A stretch of DNA of 64,000 nt from Synechococcus sp. KORDI-100 (GTDB lineage Bacteria; Cyanobacteriota; Cyanobacteriia; PCC-6307; Cyanobiaceae), in NCBI RefSeq assembly GCF_000737535.1, contig NZ_CP006269.1, positions 806,001 to 870,000 on the forward strand, read 5' to 3'. Positions within the stretch are counted from its first letter, which is position 1, and each line of letters opens with the position of its first letter. The translations under genes and the position numbers were made by a program. The notes below the pieces were generated by a model. It had not been told where the DNA came from, ran no database searches, and saw only the letters and a program-made list of their open reading frames with translations. Below, piece by piece: positions 49,657-57,835 of this stretch.

Positions 49657-50839
49657 CCGTCTCGAGGCTCTCGGGAATGGGGTTTTCGCCCGAACCGACG
49701 AGCGCAAGCGTCTTTACCGATGCAGCGCGCAGCACGGCCATGGTCCCGGGCTGATCGATCTATCGCTCGGTTCCTCTGATCTGCCACCGCCGGACCGGGT
49801 TCTGCAGGCGATGGCCGAAGCGATGCATCGTCCAGGCACATCCTCGTACTGCCTCCACGCCGGTACAGCACCATTCCGTCAGGCCGTTGCTGCCTGGTGT
49901 CAGCGCCGATTTGACGTCGAGGTCGATCCTGACCGAGAGGTGCAGCTGTTGATCGGCTCTCAGGAGGGAACGGCGCATCTGCCACTGGCGATCCTCAATC
50001 CCGGCGATGCGGCGTTGATGCTTGATCCCAGCTATCCATCCCATCGCGGCGGTCTTGTCCTCGCGGGCGCGGAGGTCATCAGCCTGCGTCTCGATCACGA
50101 CACGGCATGGCTGCCACAACTAGATCGCCTGCCCCTCAGTGCCTGGGAACGCATCAAGTTGTTCGTCCTCGGCTATCCCCACAACCCCACGGCCCGGGTC
50201 GGAAATCAGGCTCTGCTGGATCAGATCATGGCTCTGGGCTGTCGCCATGACGCGGTGATTGCCAACGACAATCCCTACGTGGACCTCGCCCTCGATGGAC
50301 AGGCTCCAACCCTGTTGCACAGTCCAGGCTGGCGCCAGCGAGGGATCGAATTTTTCTCCTTGTCGAAGGGTTGGTGTCTGGGAGGGTTCAGGCTCGCTTT
50401 CGCGGTTGGAGCCGAGCCCCTGATCACTGCGCTGCGACAGCTGAAAGGCGTGGTGGATTTCAATCAATCCCTTGCTCTCCAGCAGGGAGCCATCTGTGCT
50501 CTTGAGGCCTGTCAGCACTGGCCCGCGCAGCTGCGGGACACCTATCGCGAGCGACGCGACGGGGTCGTTTCCGCGTTCCAAGCCCACGGTTGGCGAGTGC
50601 CGCAGCCGGAGGTCGGCATGTACATCTGGATGCCGATGCCGGTGCGGGCTTTGGAGCTTGGCTGGAGTGATGAGCGCTGCGCCTCGGAACTTCTTGAGCG
50701 CAGCGGTGTGGCGTTGACACCTGGTTCCGGTTTCGGGGCCGCTGGTCGTGGCTGGCTGCGAATGGCGCTGGTGCGACCTTTATCGGAGCTTCAGCAGGCG
50801 GTGACGCGCCTCGTCGACGCGCAGGATGCACTGGCCTGA
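49643..50839 (+). CDS. Class I/II PLP-dependent aminotransferase
   Basis: 398 residues from the ATG at 49643. PLP site: EFFSLSKGWCLGGFRLAFAV with the Schiff-base Lys. Other class I/II marks are GLIDLSLGSSDLPPPDRVLQ near the N-terminus, LGYPHNPTARV, and IANDNPYVDL in the Asp/Tyr cofactor site. The family covers aspartate, LL-diaminopimelate and alanine aminotransferases, and the exact substrate is unclear. Overlaps trxA and meets birA. Confidence 0.9.
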   Translation: MRISNRLEALGNGVFARTDERKRLYRCSAQHGHGPGLIDLSLGSSDLPPPDRVLQAMAEAMHRPGTSSYCLHAGTAPFRQAVAAWCQRRFDVEVDPDREVQLLIGSQEGTAHLPLAILNPGDAALMLDPSYPSHRGGLVLAGAEVISLRLDHDTAWLPQLDRLPLSAWERIKLFVLGYPHNPTARVGNQALLDQIMALGCRHDAVIANDNPYVDLALDGQAPTLLHSPGWRQRGIEFFSLSKGWCLGGFRLAFAVGAEPLITALRQLKGVVDFNQSLALQQGAICALEACQHWPAQLRDTYRERRDGVVSAFQAHGWRVPQPEVGMYIWMPMPVRALELGWSDERCASELLERSGVALTPGSGFGAAGRGWLRMALVRPLSELQQAVTRLVDAQDALA

Positions 50840-50864
50840 GCCCTGCTCCGGCGGCGGCGGGTTG

Positions 50865-51590
50865 ATGGCCTGCTATCGACGACTGGCCGGGGAGGAGGCT
50901 GAGCCCTGGCTGCTTCGCCGGGTTCCCGTCTGTGCCAGCACGGAACCTCTGCTCGCCCGCTGGCTGCAGCAATCAGCTGCGCAGGATCATTCCCGTGCCG
51001 TCGTGGCTGTGCATCAGAGAAAGGCCACCGGGCAGCGCGGTCGGGTCTGGCTGGCCCCACCGGGCGGGCTCTGGGTCAGTGCAGCCCTGCCCTGGGGGGG
51101 ACGCCCCGTTGCCAGTGCCGGATTGTTCGGACTCTCCGTGGTGGCAGCCATGGCGGAATGCCTGGAGCAGCGGGGCTTGCCCGTGCGGATCAAATGGCCG
51201 AATGACCTGCTGGTCGAGGGACGCAAGCTGGCTGGAGTGCTGCCGCGCCTGGTGCATCGCGGGTCGCAGCTGCGTCAGGTTCGGATCGGTTTCGGGATGA
51301 ATGTGGCCAATCCCGTTCCACCCGAAGGCATTGCGCTGAAGCAATTGCTGGGACCAGCGCACCACGGGGTCGACCACTGGGGCGCTGAACTGCTGCTGGC
51401 CTTCGACCGTTGTCAGCGCCGCGCCAGCGACGGCAGTTGGTGTCTCGCTGAGATTGAACAACGTCTCTGGAGCGATCGAATTCAGGATCCAGATGACGGC
51501 AGCATCTGGACGATCGAAGGCCTGGCTCCGGACGGTGCTCTGCGGTTGCGTCATGGCTCCCGCACGTGCTGCTGGCGTCGATGGCCCTGA
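50865..51590 (+). CDS. birA: Biotin--[acetyl-CoA-carboxylase] ligase
   Basis: 241 residues from ATG 50865; an ATG at 50826 would overlap the previous gene by 14 bp. It is the short form without the DNA-binding domain. Motifs: VAVHQRKATGQRGRVWLAPP is the biotinyl-AMP loop, then GGLWVSAALPWG, and VRIKWPNDLLVEGRKLAGVL with the catalytic Lys. It attaches biotin to the acetyl-CoA carboxylase carrier protein. Followed, with overlap, by the M23 peptidase gene. Confidence 0.92.
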   Translation: MACYRRLAGEEAEPWLLRRVPVCASTEPLLARWLQQSAAQDHSRAVVAVHQRKATGQRGRVWLAPPGGLWVSAALPWGGRPVASAGLFGLSVVAAMAECLEQRGLPVRIKWPNDLLVEGRKLAGVLPRLVHRGSQLRQVRIGFGMNVANPVPPEGIALKQLLGPAHHGVDHWGAELLLAFDRCQRRASDGSWCLAEIEQRLWSDRIQDPDDGSIWTIEGLAPDGALRLRHGSRTCCWRRWP

Positions 51591-52678
51591 GCGGGTGGAT
51601 TTGTGCTTTAGTCCACTGGATTTCGTTTTGCAACGTGCTGCGCTGGTTGTCGCTGACCTGGTTGCTGGCTGTTCCCCTGGCGCCCATTGATCCCGGCCAG
51701 AGCCAGCTGCAGCCTGCCCAACCTCCGGAGCGTTTTGACGACAGGCTCAAGCAGCTTGAGGTGCAACAACTGAAAACACTGGGTCTGACGCCCCAGGATC
51801 TGGAGAAACTTGAGGCGGATCGGGTGATCACGCCCCAGGAACGGGATCTGAATGGCCGCGACGCCCTGGTCCGCCCAGTGGATGTTCCCTCTGTTCAGCT
51901 GGCCTGCCAGGAGGGCGCCCTGTCCCGTAAGGAGTGTTCCTCCGGCGTTGTGCGGCAGATGAGACCAGGACGCCGAACCCCCAGGGTTGAGGTGGAAGGA
52001 ATGCCAGGCCAGGTCGATTCCTTCGCTGGATCCAGTCCCAAAACATCACCGTTGACCGTCCCCGTCTCAGCGCTGATCGGGTCGGACAGCAGTTTTAGCT
52101 TGCAGTCGGTCTTCTCGGTCACACCGAGGCCACTGCCAAAGCTGGGCAATGGAGACCGCAAGCTGCTGTTTCCGGTGGTGGGCGAAGCGTTCACCAGCAG
52201 TGGATTCGGCTGGCGTCTGCACCCCGTGGTCGGCACCTGGCTGATGCATGCCGGCCGCGACTTCGCAGCACCAGAGGGCGCTCCCGTCGTTGCATCACTG
52301 TCGGGGACCGTCGTGAGCAGCGGTTTGGCAGGGGGCTACGGGATCACGGTGGTGCTGGAGCACGACAGTCCCAAGCGTCGGACGTTGTACGGCCATCTTT
52401 CAGAGATCTATGTGAAAGCTGGACAGACGGTGCAGCAGGGTGAGGTGATCGGCCGTGTCGGCAGCACGGGTCTGAGCACCGGCCCTCACCTGCATTTCGA
52501 GTTGCGTCGCCCTCAGGGTGATGGATGGGTCGCCATCGACGCTCAGGAGCTGGACATGGCTCCCCTGATCGACACCATGAAAGCCGAGGGAGATGATCCC
52601 GTCTCAGTCCTGATGGCCCAGCTGCTCCGTTCCCTGGAACGTCCTGACGATGTCAGGCCGACTCCTCCCTCAGGATGA
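51581..52678 (+). CDS. M23 (LytM-type) peptidase
   Basis: 365 residues from ATG 51581 (GTG 51566 is possible). A hydrophobic N-terminal helix, WLSLTWLLAVPLAPIDPG, exports or anchors it. The C-terminal lysostaphin-like domain reads TSSGFGWRLHPVVGTWLMHA GRDFAAPEG (split here), with HxxxD, and GLSTGPHLHFELRR, with HxH, for zinc. It likely cleaves peptidoglycan cross-links or activates amidases. Its 3' end overlaps the opposing regulator by 26 bp. Confidence 0.9.
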   Translation: MALSGWICALVHWISFCNVLRWLSLTWLLAVPLAPIDPGQSQLQPAQPPERFDDRLKQLEVQQLKTLGLTPQDLEKLEADRVITPQERDLNGRDALVRPVDVPSVQLACQEGALSRKECSSGVVRQMRPGRRTPRVEVEGMPGQVDSFAGSSPKTSPLTVPVSALIGSDSSFSLQSVFSVTPRPLPKLGNGDRKLLFPVVGEAFTSSGFGWRLHPVVGTWLMHAGRDFAAPEGAPVVASLSGTVVSSGLAGGYGITVVLEHDSPKRRTLYGHLSEIYVKAGQTVQQGEVIGRVGSTGLSTGPHLHFELRRPQGDGWVAIDAQELDMAPLIDTMKAEGDDPVSVLMAQLLRSLERPDDVRPTPPSG

Positions 52679-53384
52679 ATCCAACACCACGGATGGTGTG
52701 AATCAGAGGTGATGTGGTTTTGTCCTCGATCTTCTGTCGCAGATAGCGGATGTAGACGTCGAGCAGGTTGTCGTCTCCGTAGAAATTCTCCCCCCAGACT
52801 CCGCGCATGATTTCCGAGCGCTCCAGAACCCTGCCGGCGCCGCGCATCAAAAAGTTCAACAACTCATATTCCTTGACGGACAAGTGAATGGTTCGCCCTG
52901 CCCGGGAGACATCTCTTGTGCGGGTGTCCATCGTCAGGTCGGCCACCTGCAGACGCTCTGGTTGACCATCCGGTCCCGACGCTGCGGAAAAGGATTCGGC
53001 ACGACGGCGCATGGCCCTCAGCCGTGCCATCAGCTCGTCGATGGAAAACGGCTTGATCAGATAGTCATCCACCCCGGCATCGAGGGCTTTCACCCGATCG
53101 GTGATCTCGTCGTGGCCGGTGAGCATCAGGATCGGTGTTGTCACCCCTCCTGCCCGGATGCGCTGGCAGATATCGATTCCACTGAAATCCGGCAGATTCC
53201 AATCCAGGATGATCAGATCCGGCAAGGGTTCCGTACGGGATCGGATCAGTCCGCCCGCTCCGTCACTGGCGACGTAAACGTCGTAACCCTCGACATCAAG
53301 CTCAAGCCTGAGAAGTTCGGTCAGTTTCGCTTCGTCGTCCACCACGAGAACGCGGAGGCGTGGCTGCGACCCAGAAGCCATCAA
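52653..53384 (-). CDS. OmpR/PhoB-family response regulator
   Basis: 243 residues. The receiver domain has VVDDEAK, phospho-acceptor Asp61 in DLIILDWNLPDFSG, and the Lys of DDYLIKPFS. The C-terminal winged helix reads SVKEYELLNFLMRGAGRVLE, RSEIMRGVWGENFYGDDNLL then DVYIRYLRQKIE. It is a DNA-binding regulator; similar to RppA/RpaA types but not assignable. Divergent from the PAS/kinase genes and possibly their partner. Confidence 0.93.
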   Translation of the reverse strand: MMASGSQPRLRVLVVDDEAKLTELLRLELDVEGYDVYVASDGAGGLIRSRTEPLPDLIILDWNLPDFSGIDICQRIRAGGVTTPILMLTGHDEITDRVKALDAGVDDYLIKPFSIDELMARLRAMRRRAESFSAASGPDGQPERLQVADLTMDTRTRDVSRAGRTIHLSVKEYELLNFLMRGAGRVLERSEIMRGVWGENFYGDDNLLDVYIRYLRQKIEDKTTSPLIHTIRGVGFILREESA

Positions 53385-53471
53385 GACGTTAAACCTGTTC
53401 GCAGCTTAGGCAGCAGCAAGGCAGACGTCCCAGCCGTTTCTAGTCTCGGAAGTGATGTGAGGAGGCGTGAG

Positions 53472-53843
53472 ATGTCTCAATCCTGGTCGGTTGAAGCGAT
53501 CGGTCGACTGCGTGAACAACAGGATCTTCCCTTTGTGCGTGCCGACTCCAATGGATTGGTGATGGAGCTCAATCAACGCTTCCGGGAAATTTACGGATGG
53601 TCGGACGACGATCTCCTGGGTCAGTCGCTCGGGCTGATTCTGCCGCCGTCCTTCCGCGATTCTCACCATGCCGGATTCGCCCGTTTCAAGCTCACAGAGG
53701 TCTCCAGGGTGCTGAATCATCCACTGAAGCTGGCGACCTACTGCGCTGATGGTCGGGCGATTGAAAGCGAGCATTTCATCGTTGCCGAAAAGCATGCGGA
53801 CGGCAGCTGGTCCTTTGCGGCGACCTTGCGACCCCTGTCGTGA
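53472..53843 (+). CDS. PAS-domain protein
   Basis: 123 residues; AGGAGG lies 7 bases before the ATG. A single PAS domain: DSNGLVMELNQRFREIYGWS, DDDLLGQSLGLILPPSFRDS HHAGFARF (split here), ending WSFAATLRPLS. It is a sensory domain without an output module. The adjacent kinase starts 10 bp later at a tandem-duplicated GTGAACTCC, so the two probably work as sensor and kinase, possibly once fused or tightly coupled. Confidence 0.88.
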   Translation: MSQSWSVEAIGRLREQQDLPFVRADSNGLVMELNQRFREIYGWSDDDLLGQSLGLILPPSFRDSHHAGFARFKLTEVSRVLNHPLKLATYCADGRAIESEHFIVAEKHADGSWSFAATLRPLS

Positions 53844-53862
53844 ACTCCTAGTCGTGAACTCC
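53838..53862 (+). repeat. Tandem 12-bp duplication at the PAS/kinase junction
   Basis: GTCGTGAACTCC occurs at 53838-53849 and 53851-53862. The first copy carries the TGA stop of the PAS gene and the second the GTG start of the kinase, as if a GTGA overlap had been duplicated. Confidence 0.75.
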
Positions 53863-55065
53863 CCGTCTCCCGCTTCAGAACCTGCCTCTGAACCAGCTCT
53901 GGTTGAACAGCTGAGACAGTCCCTCGGAATGTTGCAGGTTGCTTTTGATGCGGCTGTGGAATCGATGTTGATCATCGATGGCGATCGCCGGGTTCACTGG
54001 GCCAACCAGGCCTCAGCGTCACTGCTGGTGGATGGTCTTCCCATTCAGGTGATGAATCGTTGCCTTGATGACCTGGTGACGCTTCACCTGCCGGATGGTC
54101 CGTCGATTCAGCACGACCATCCGCTTCACCCATCCCAGCCTTTGCCGCTCAGGGAAGGAGAGGAACGCCTGGACCTGTCGCTTGCCGCAGGGATCCGGAC
54201 GTCAGCCCTGCAGGTGCGATGGCAACCGGTCGCCATCCTGCACGCCAAGGATCACCTGCTGATCACCATTCGTGATCTCAGTCCTGAGCAGAAGGCCTTG
54301 CTGCAGCAACAGCGCTTCATGACGGACCTCAGCCATGAACTGAGAACGCCGCTCACGATCATTTCGGGAAGCCTCAAGCGCCTCAGACGCGACAGCGATC
54401 CACATCAGCCTGCCCATCGACATCTGATTCGTGCCGAGGAAGAAACTCTGCGGATTCACCGCCTTCTCGAGCATCTGTCGTTGATGACCCAGCTGGAGGT
54501 GGATCCCGATTGGCTCGGAGTCCGGGAGCAGCCTCTCCTGCCCGTTCTTCGGCAGTGGTTTGACGGCATTCCCGACGCCTGTCAACAGCGATTGTCGATT
54601 GCGTGGGGTGGCCTGTCTTCGGCAGATCTTGTCCGGATTGATGCCAATGCCCTGGCGATTGTTCTGGACCAATTGGTCGAGAATGCGATTCAGCACGGTG
54701 CCGACGCTGGACAGATCCTGATGACGATTGGCTGCCCTGGCCCTGGCAACAGCGACAGCTACACACTTCAGATCTCGAGTTCCGGGTTCGGGGAAACAGT
54801 GGGGCGCACCACGCTTGACGCCTGGCTGTTGCCCTTCGTGCGTTCGCCCGGCCGGCGCAGTGAGACCAATGCCGAAGGGGCGGGACTGGGCCTGGCGATC
54901 GTGGACAGGCTGGTTCAGGCCTGGGGAGGCTCGCTGCAGCTCGACCAGCGGTCTGACCCCGACGAACCATCCCTGACCGTGACATCTGTGACCCTCACCA
55001 TGCCCTTCACAGCGAAGCCGTTGCCCTCAGCAGCTCAGGGAGACGAAGGAAAAGATCCGGTTTGA
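53854..55065 (+). CDS. Sensor histidine kinase
   Basis: 403 residues from GTG 53854. An N-terminal PAS-like region (residues 30-140; MLIIDGDRRVHWANQASASL) precedes DHp with His161 in RFMTDLSHELRTPLTIISGS, then HATPase with N-box IVLDQLVENAIQHG and G-box AEGAGLGLAIVDRLVQAWGG. No transmembrane helix, so it is cytoplasmic. The three neighbouring regulators and the PAS protein make it the probable hub of one pathway. Its tail overlaps an opposing receiver gene by 59 bp. Confidence 0.92.
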   Translation: MNSPSPASEPASEPALVEQLRQSLGMLQVAFDAAVESMLIIDGDRRVHWANQASASLLVDGLPIQVMNRCLDDLVTLHLPDGPSIQHDHPLHPSQPLPLREGEERLDLSLAAGIRTSALQVRWQPVAILHAKDHLLITIRDLSPEQKALLQQQRFMTDLSHELRTPLTIISGSLKRLRRDSDPHQPAHRHLIRAEEETLRIHRLLEHLSLMTQLEVDPDWLGVREQPLLPVLRQWFDGIPDACQQRLSIAWGGLSSADLVRIDANALAIVLDQLVENAIQHGADAGQILMTIGCPGPGNSDSYTLQISSSGFGETVGRTTLDAWLLPFVRSPGRRSETNAEGAGLGLAIVDRLVQAWGGSLQLDQRSDPDEPSLTVTSVTLTMPFTAKPLPSAAQGDEGKDPV

Positions 55066-55411
55066 GGACATAATCCTCGGCCCCATCCGCCATGGCCTGG
55101 CGGCGTTTGTCCTCGTCGTTGAGGGCAGTCACGATGACAATCTTCGGAGCCTGATCATGGTGGTTGGGCCTGTTGTTCTGCTTTAGATGGCGCAGGCAGC
55201 TCAGCCCGTCCATACCAGGCAGCATCACATCGAGGAGGACGAGATCTACCGTCAGGTCGTTGTCCTGGATGGCCTTGAGGAACTCCTCCGCCGTCCCGAA
55301 CGACAGGAAACGGTGTCCTTCGTCGCTGATTTCCTCCTGCAGCAGTTCGCGGATGCGTGGGTTGTCCTCCACAACTGCCACCGTGATCTCCCGCCCCACG
55401 TCTTGCATCAA
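55007..55411 (-). CDS. Stand-alone receiver-domain response regulator
   Basis: 134 residues, one REC domain: VAVVEDNPRI, phospho-acceptor Asp61 in VDLVLLDVMLPGMDGLSCLR, the Thr of VIVTALNDED, and EDYVLKPDLF. No output domain, so it acts by protein contact or as a phosphate shuttle. Convergent with the kinase, overlapping its 3' end by 59 bp. It precedes no other gene on its strand except the ABC ATPase upstream. Confidence 0.9.
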   Translation of the reverse strand: MMQDVGREITVAVVEDNPRIRELLQEEISDEGHRFLSFGTAEEFLKAIQDNDLTVDLVLLDVMLPGMDGLSCLRHLKQNNRPNHHDQAPKIVIVTALNDEDKRRQAMADGAEDYVLKPDLFLRLPELLRATASL

Positions 55412-55419
55412 ACCTCCCT

Positions 55420-56151
55420 TCAGGACAGTTTCAGAGGCTGTCTGGTGCTCAGCATCTCGACAATCCGTCCGTCCTGAAAGCGTGCCAGCTGGCGGGCTCG
55501 AGCGGCGACATCATCTTCGTGGGTGACCATTACCAGTGTGATGCCCTGGCCATGCAGGTCGTCGAACAGATCCAGCACTTCCGCTGTGGTGTTGGAGTCG
55601 AGGGCGCCGGTGGGTTCGTCCGCCAGCAACAGGGAAGGACGATTGATGATGGCCCGAGCAATGGCAACCCGTTGTTGCTGTCCTCCAGAGAGCTGGTTGG
55701 GTCGGTTGTCGAGCCGTTGCCCGAGACCGACTCGAATCAACGCTTCACGGGCTCGATGGCTCCGCTCTTCAAGCGGAACGCCTGCGTAGATCATCGGCAG
55801 CATCACGTTTTCAAGGGCCGTTGCCTGGGGGAGCAGATGAAACTGCTGAAACACGAAACCAAGGGAATGGTTGCGCAGGTCGGCGAGGGCGTCATCGTCG
55901 AGCTGCTCCACCGCCACGCCGTTCAGTCGATAGCAGCCACTGCTTGGGCGGTCGAGACAGCCAAGGATGTTCATCGCGGTGCTCTTGCCGGACCCGGAGG
56001 CCCCCATTACGGCCATGTAATCCCCTTCCCGAACGATCAGATCAAGCTGATCGAGAGCTTTGACGGTGAGATCTCCCTGGCCGTAAACCTTGCTGATGCC
56101 GATCAGTTCGGCGACAGCTCGGCCGGAGGTGTTCTTCAGAGGATCAGCCAA
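55420..56151 (-). CDS. ABC transporter ATP-binding protein (MacB/LolD/DevA type)
   Basis: 243 residues. Walker [10 protein letters not shown] in [20 protein letters not shown], signature [15 protein letters not shown], and Walker [17 protein letters not shown]. The TGALD text after Walker B is typical of the MacB/LolD/DevA group that drives lipoprotein, glycolipid or peptide export with a separate permease. No permease is adjacent. The start overlaps ndhB's stop by 8 bp. Confidence 0.9.
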   Translation of the reverse strand: MADPLKNTSGRAVAELIGISKVYGQGDLTVKALDQLDLIVREGDYMAVMGASGSGKSTAMNILGCLDRPSSGCYRLNGVAVEQLDDDALADLRNHSLGFVFQQFHLLPQATALENVMLPMIYAGVPLEERSHRAREALIRVGLGQRLDNRPNQLSGGQQQRVAIARAIINRPSLLLADEPTGALDSNTTAEVLDLFDDLHGQGITLVMVTHEDDVAARARQLARFQDGRIVEMLSTRQPLKLS

Positions 56152-57715
56152 GACCGCTCAAACCACTCGAGGCGATGGCCTGCTGGAGCAGAGGTGTTCC
56201 GCTGACGGCCGCATTGGCCCACTGGAACAGAGGGTTGGAGAGGATTCCACCGACAGCGGTAACCACAACACATCCGATCAGAGCGGTCCGCAGCGGCTGC
56301 ATGCCGAGGAGGGACCAGCGCACCTCCGGATAGTTCTTGACGACGTCGGACGCCTCCTGGGGCTCCTTCACCACCATCATCTTGATCACAGAGATGTAGT
56401 AATAGATCGAGACCACCGAGGTGATCAGGCCGACCACCACCAGCAGATACTGGTGATCGGCCCAGCCTGCGAAGAAGAGGTAGATCTTTCCGAAGAACCC
56501 CAGCATCGGGGGAATCCCACCAAGTGAGAGCAGGCAGAGACTGAGCCCGAGGGTGATCAGAGGATCCTTCTGATAGAGACCTGCATAATCTGAAATCCGG
56601 TCGCTTCCCGTGCGAATCGAGAACAGGATGATGCAGGCGAAGGCCCCAAGATTCATGAACAGGTAGGCGGCCATGTAAAGCACCATTGCCGCGAAGCCGT
56701 CCTCCGTGCCGCAGACCATGCCGATCATCACGAAGCCGGCCTGACCGATGGAGCTGTAAGCCAGCATCCGTTTCATCGAGGTTTGAGCCAGGGCCACGAC
56801 GTTGCCCAGCGTCATGCTCAGCACGGCAAGCACGGTGAAGAGAAGCTTCCACTGGCCATCGAATGCACCGAAGCAGCCCACCAGAATCCTCAGGGCCAGG
56901 GCGAAACCTGCGGCTTTTGAACCCACGGAGAGGAAGGCGACCACAGGGGTGGGTGATCCCTCGTAAACGTCTGGAGTCCACTGGTGGAATGGGACAGCAG
57001 CGATCTTGAAGGCCACGGTTGCGAGAACGAATACGAGAGCCAGGGCGGCCAGCGGGGTGGTGCTGGTTTGAAGAGCTGCACCGATGGTTTCCAGACTGGT
57101 GCTGCCGCTCAATCCGTAGAGCAGGGATGAGCCATACAAAAAGACAGCGGCTGCTGCCGAGCCGACAAGCAGGTACTTGAGCGCCGCCTCTGAGCTTCTG
57201 GCATCGCGTTTCATGTAGCCCGACAGCAGGTAGCTCGCGACCGAAAGGGTCTCCAGAGAGATGAACACGCTCACCAGATCGGTGGCGCCGCAGAGCAGCA
57301 TCGCCCCGAGGGTGGCTGCCAGCAGGATGGCGGCGTATTCGCCGACGGGCGTGCCGCTCTGCTCGGCGTAACGCCAGCTGATCAGCAGCGAAAGAAGGGT
57401 GGACAGGGCAATGACGGCCCGAAAGGCAACCGCCAGGTTGTCGGCCAGAAAGGCACCCAGGAATGCAGGCTCCAGTGGCCCATTCCATTGGAGAGCCAGC
57501 AGAAGCAATGAGCCTCCGAGGCCCAGATAGCAGATCGGAGGAACCCAGCGGGCTGCAACCTGCTCGCCGGCAAGGTCCACCAGCAACGTGGCGATCATGG
57601 CGAACAGCACGGCCGCTTCCGGGAGCACCGCCGTGGCATTTAGGGACAGATTGAGGAGTTCACCTGGGGCAGCCATGGCTTGGGTGGCGAACAGGAGGGC
57701 ACCCATCTCGGGCAT
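56144..57715 (-). CDS. ndhB: NAD(P)H-quinone oxidoreductase subunit 2
   Basis: 523 residues, with about 14 hydrophobic helices. The conserved NDH-2 centre is intact: [60 protein letters not shown] and [15 protein letters not shown]. It is a proton-pumping antiporter-like subunit of NDH-1 in the thylakoid membrane, used in cyclic electron flow and CO2 uptake. It overlaps the ABC ATPase downstream and is divergent from topA. Confidence 0.97.
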   Translation of the reverse strand: MPEMGALLFATQAMAAPGELLNLSLNATAVLPEAAVLFAMIATLLVDLAGEQVAARWVPPICYLGLGGSLLLLALQWNGPLEPAFLGAFLADNLAVAFRAVIALSTLLSLLISWRYAEQSGTPVGEYAAILLAATLGAMLLCGATDLVSVFISLETLSVASYLLSGYMKRDARSSEAALKYLLVGSAAAAVFLYGSSLLYGLSGSTSLETIGAALQTSTTPLAALALVFVLATVAFKIAAVPFHQWTPDVYEGSPTPVVAFLSVGSKAAGFALALRILVGCFGAFDGQWKLLFTVLAVLSMTLGNVVALAQTSMKRMLAYSSIGQAGFVMIGMVCGTEDGFAAMVLYMAAYLFMNLGAFACIILFSIRTGSDRISDYAGLYQKDPLITLGLSLCLLSLGGIPPMLGFFGKIYLFFAGWADHQYLLVVVGLITSVVSIYYYISVIKMMVVKEPQEASDVVKNYPEVRWSLLGMQPLRTALIGCVVVTAVGGILSNPLFQWANAAVSGTPLLQQAIASSGLSGLG

Positions 57716-57835
57716 GGCAGGCTGCGGATCGAACGTCCTGGTTCAGGACTTTAGCCGCGCCATTCAATGGCGATGGTGATGCAGGGTGCGATGGTCGATG
57801 CGATAAAGAGGGAACAAGGATCAAGGCCGGCACCT

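Noticed and set aside
56136-57488. 450-codon minus-strand frame overlapping ndhB
   Set aside because: Same strand but shifted frame; all conserved NdhB text is in the other frame.
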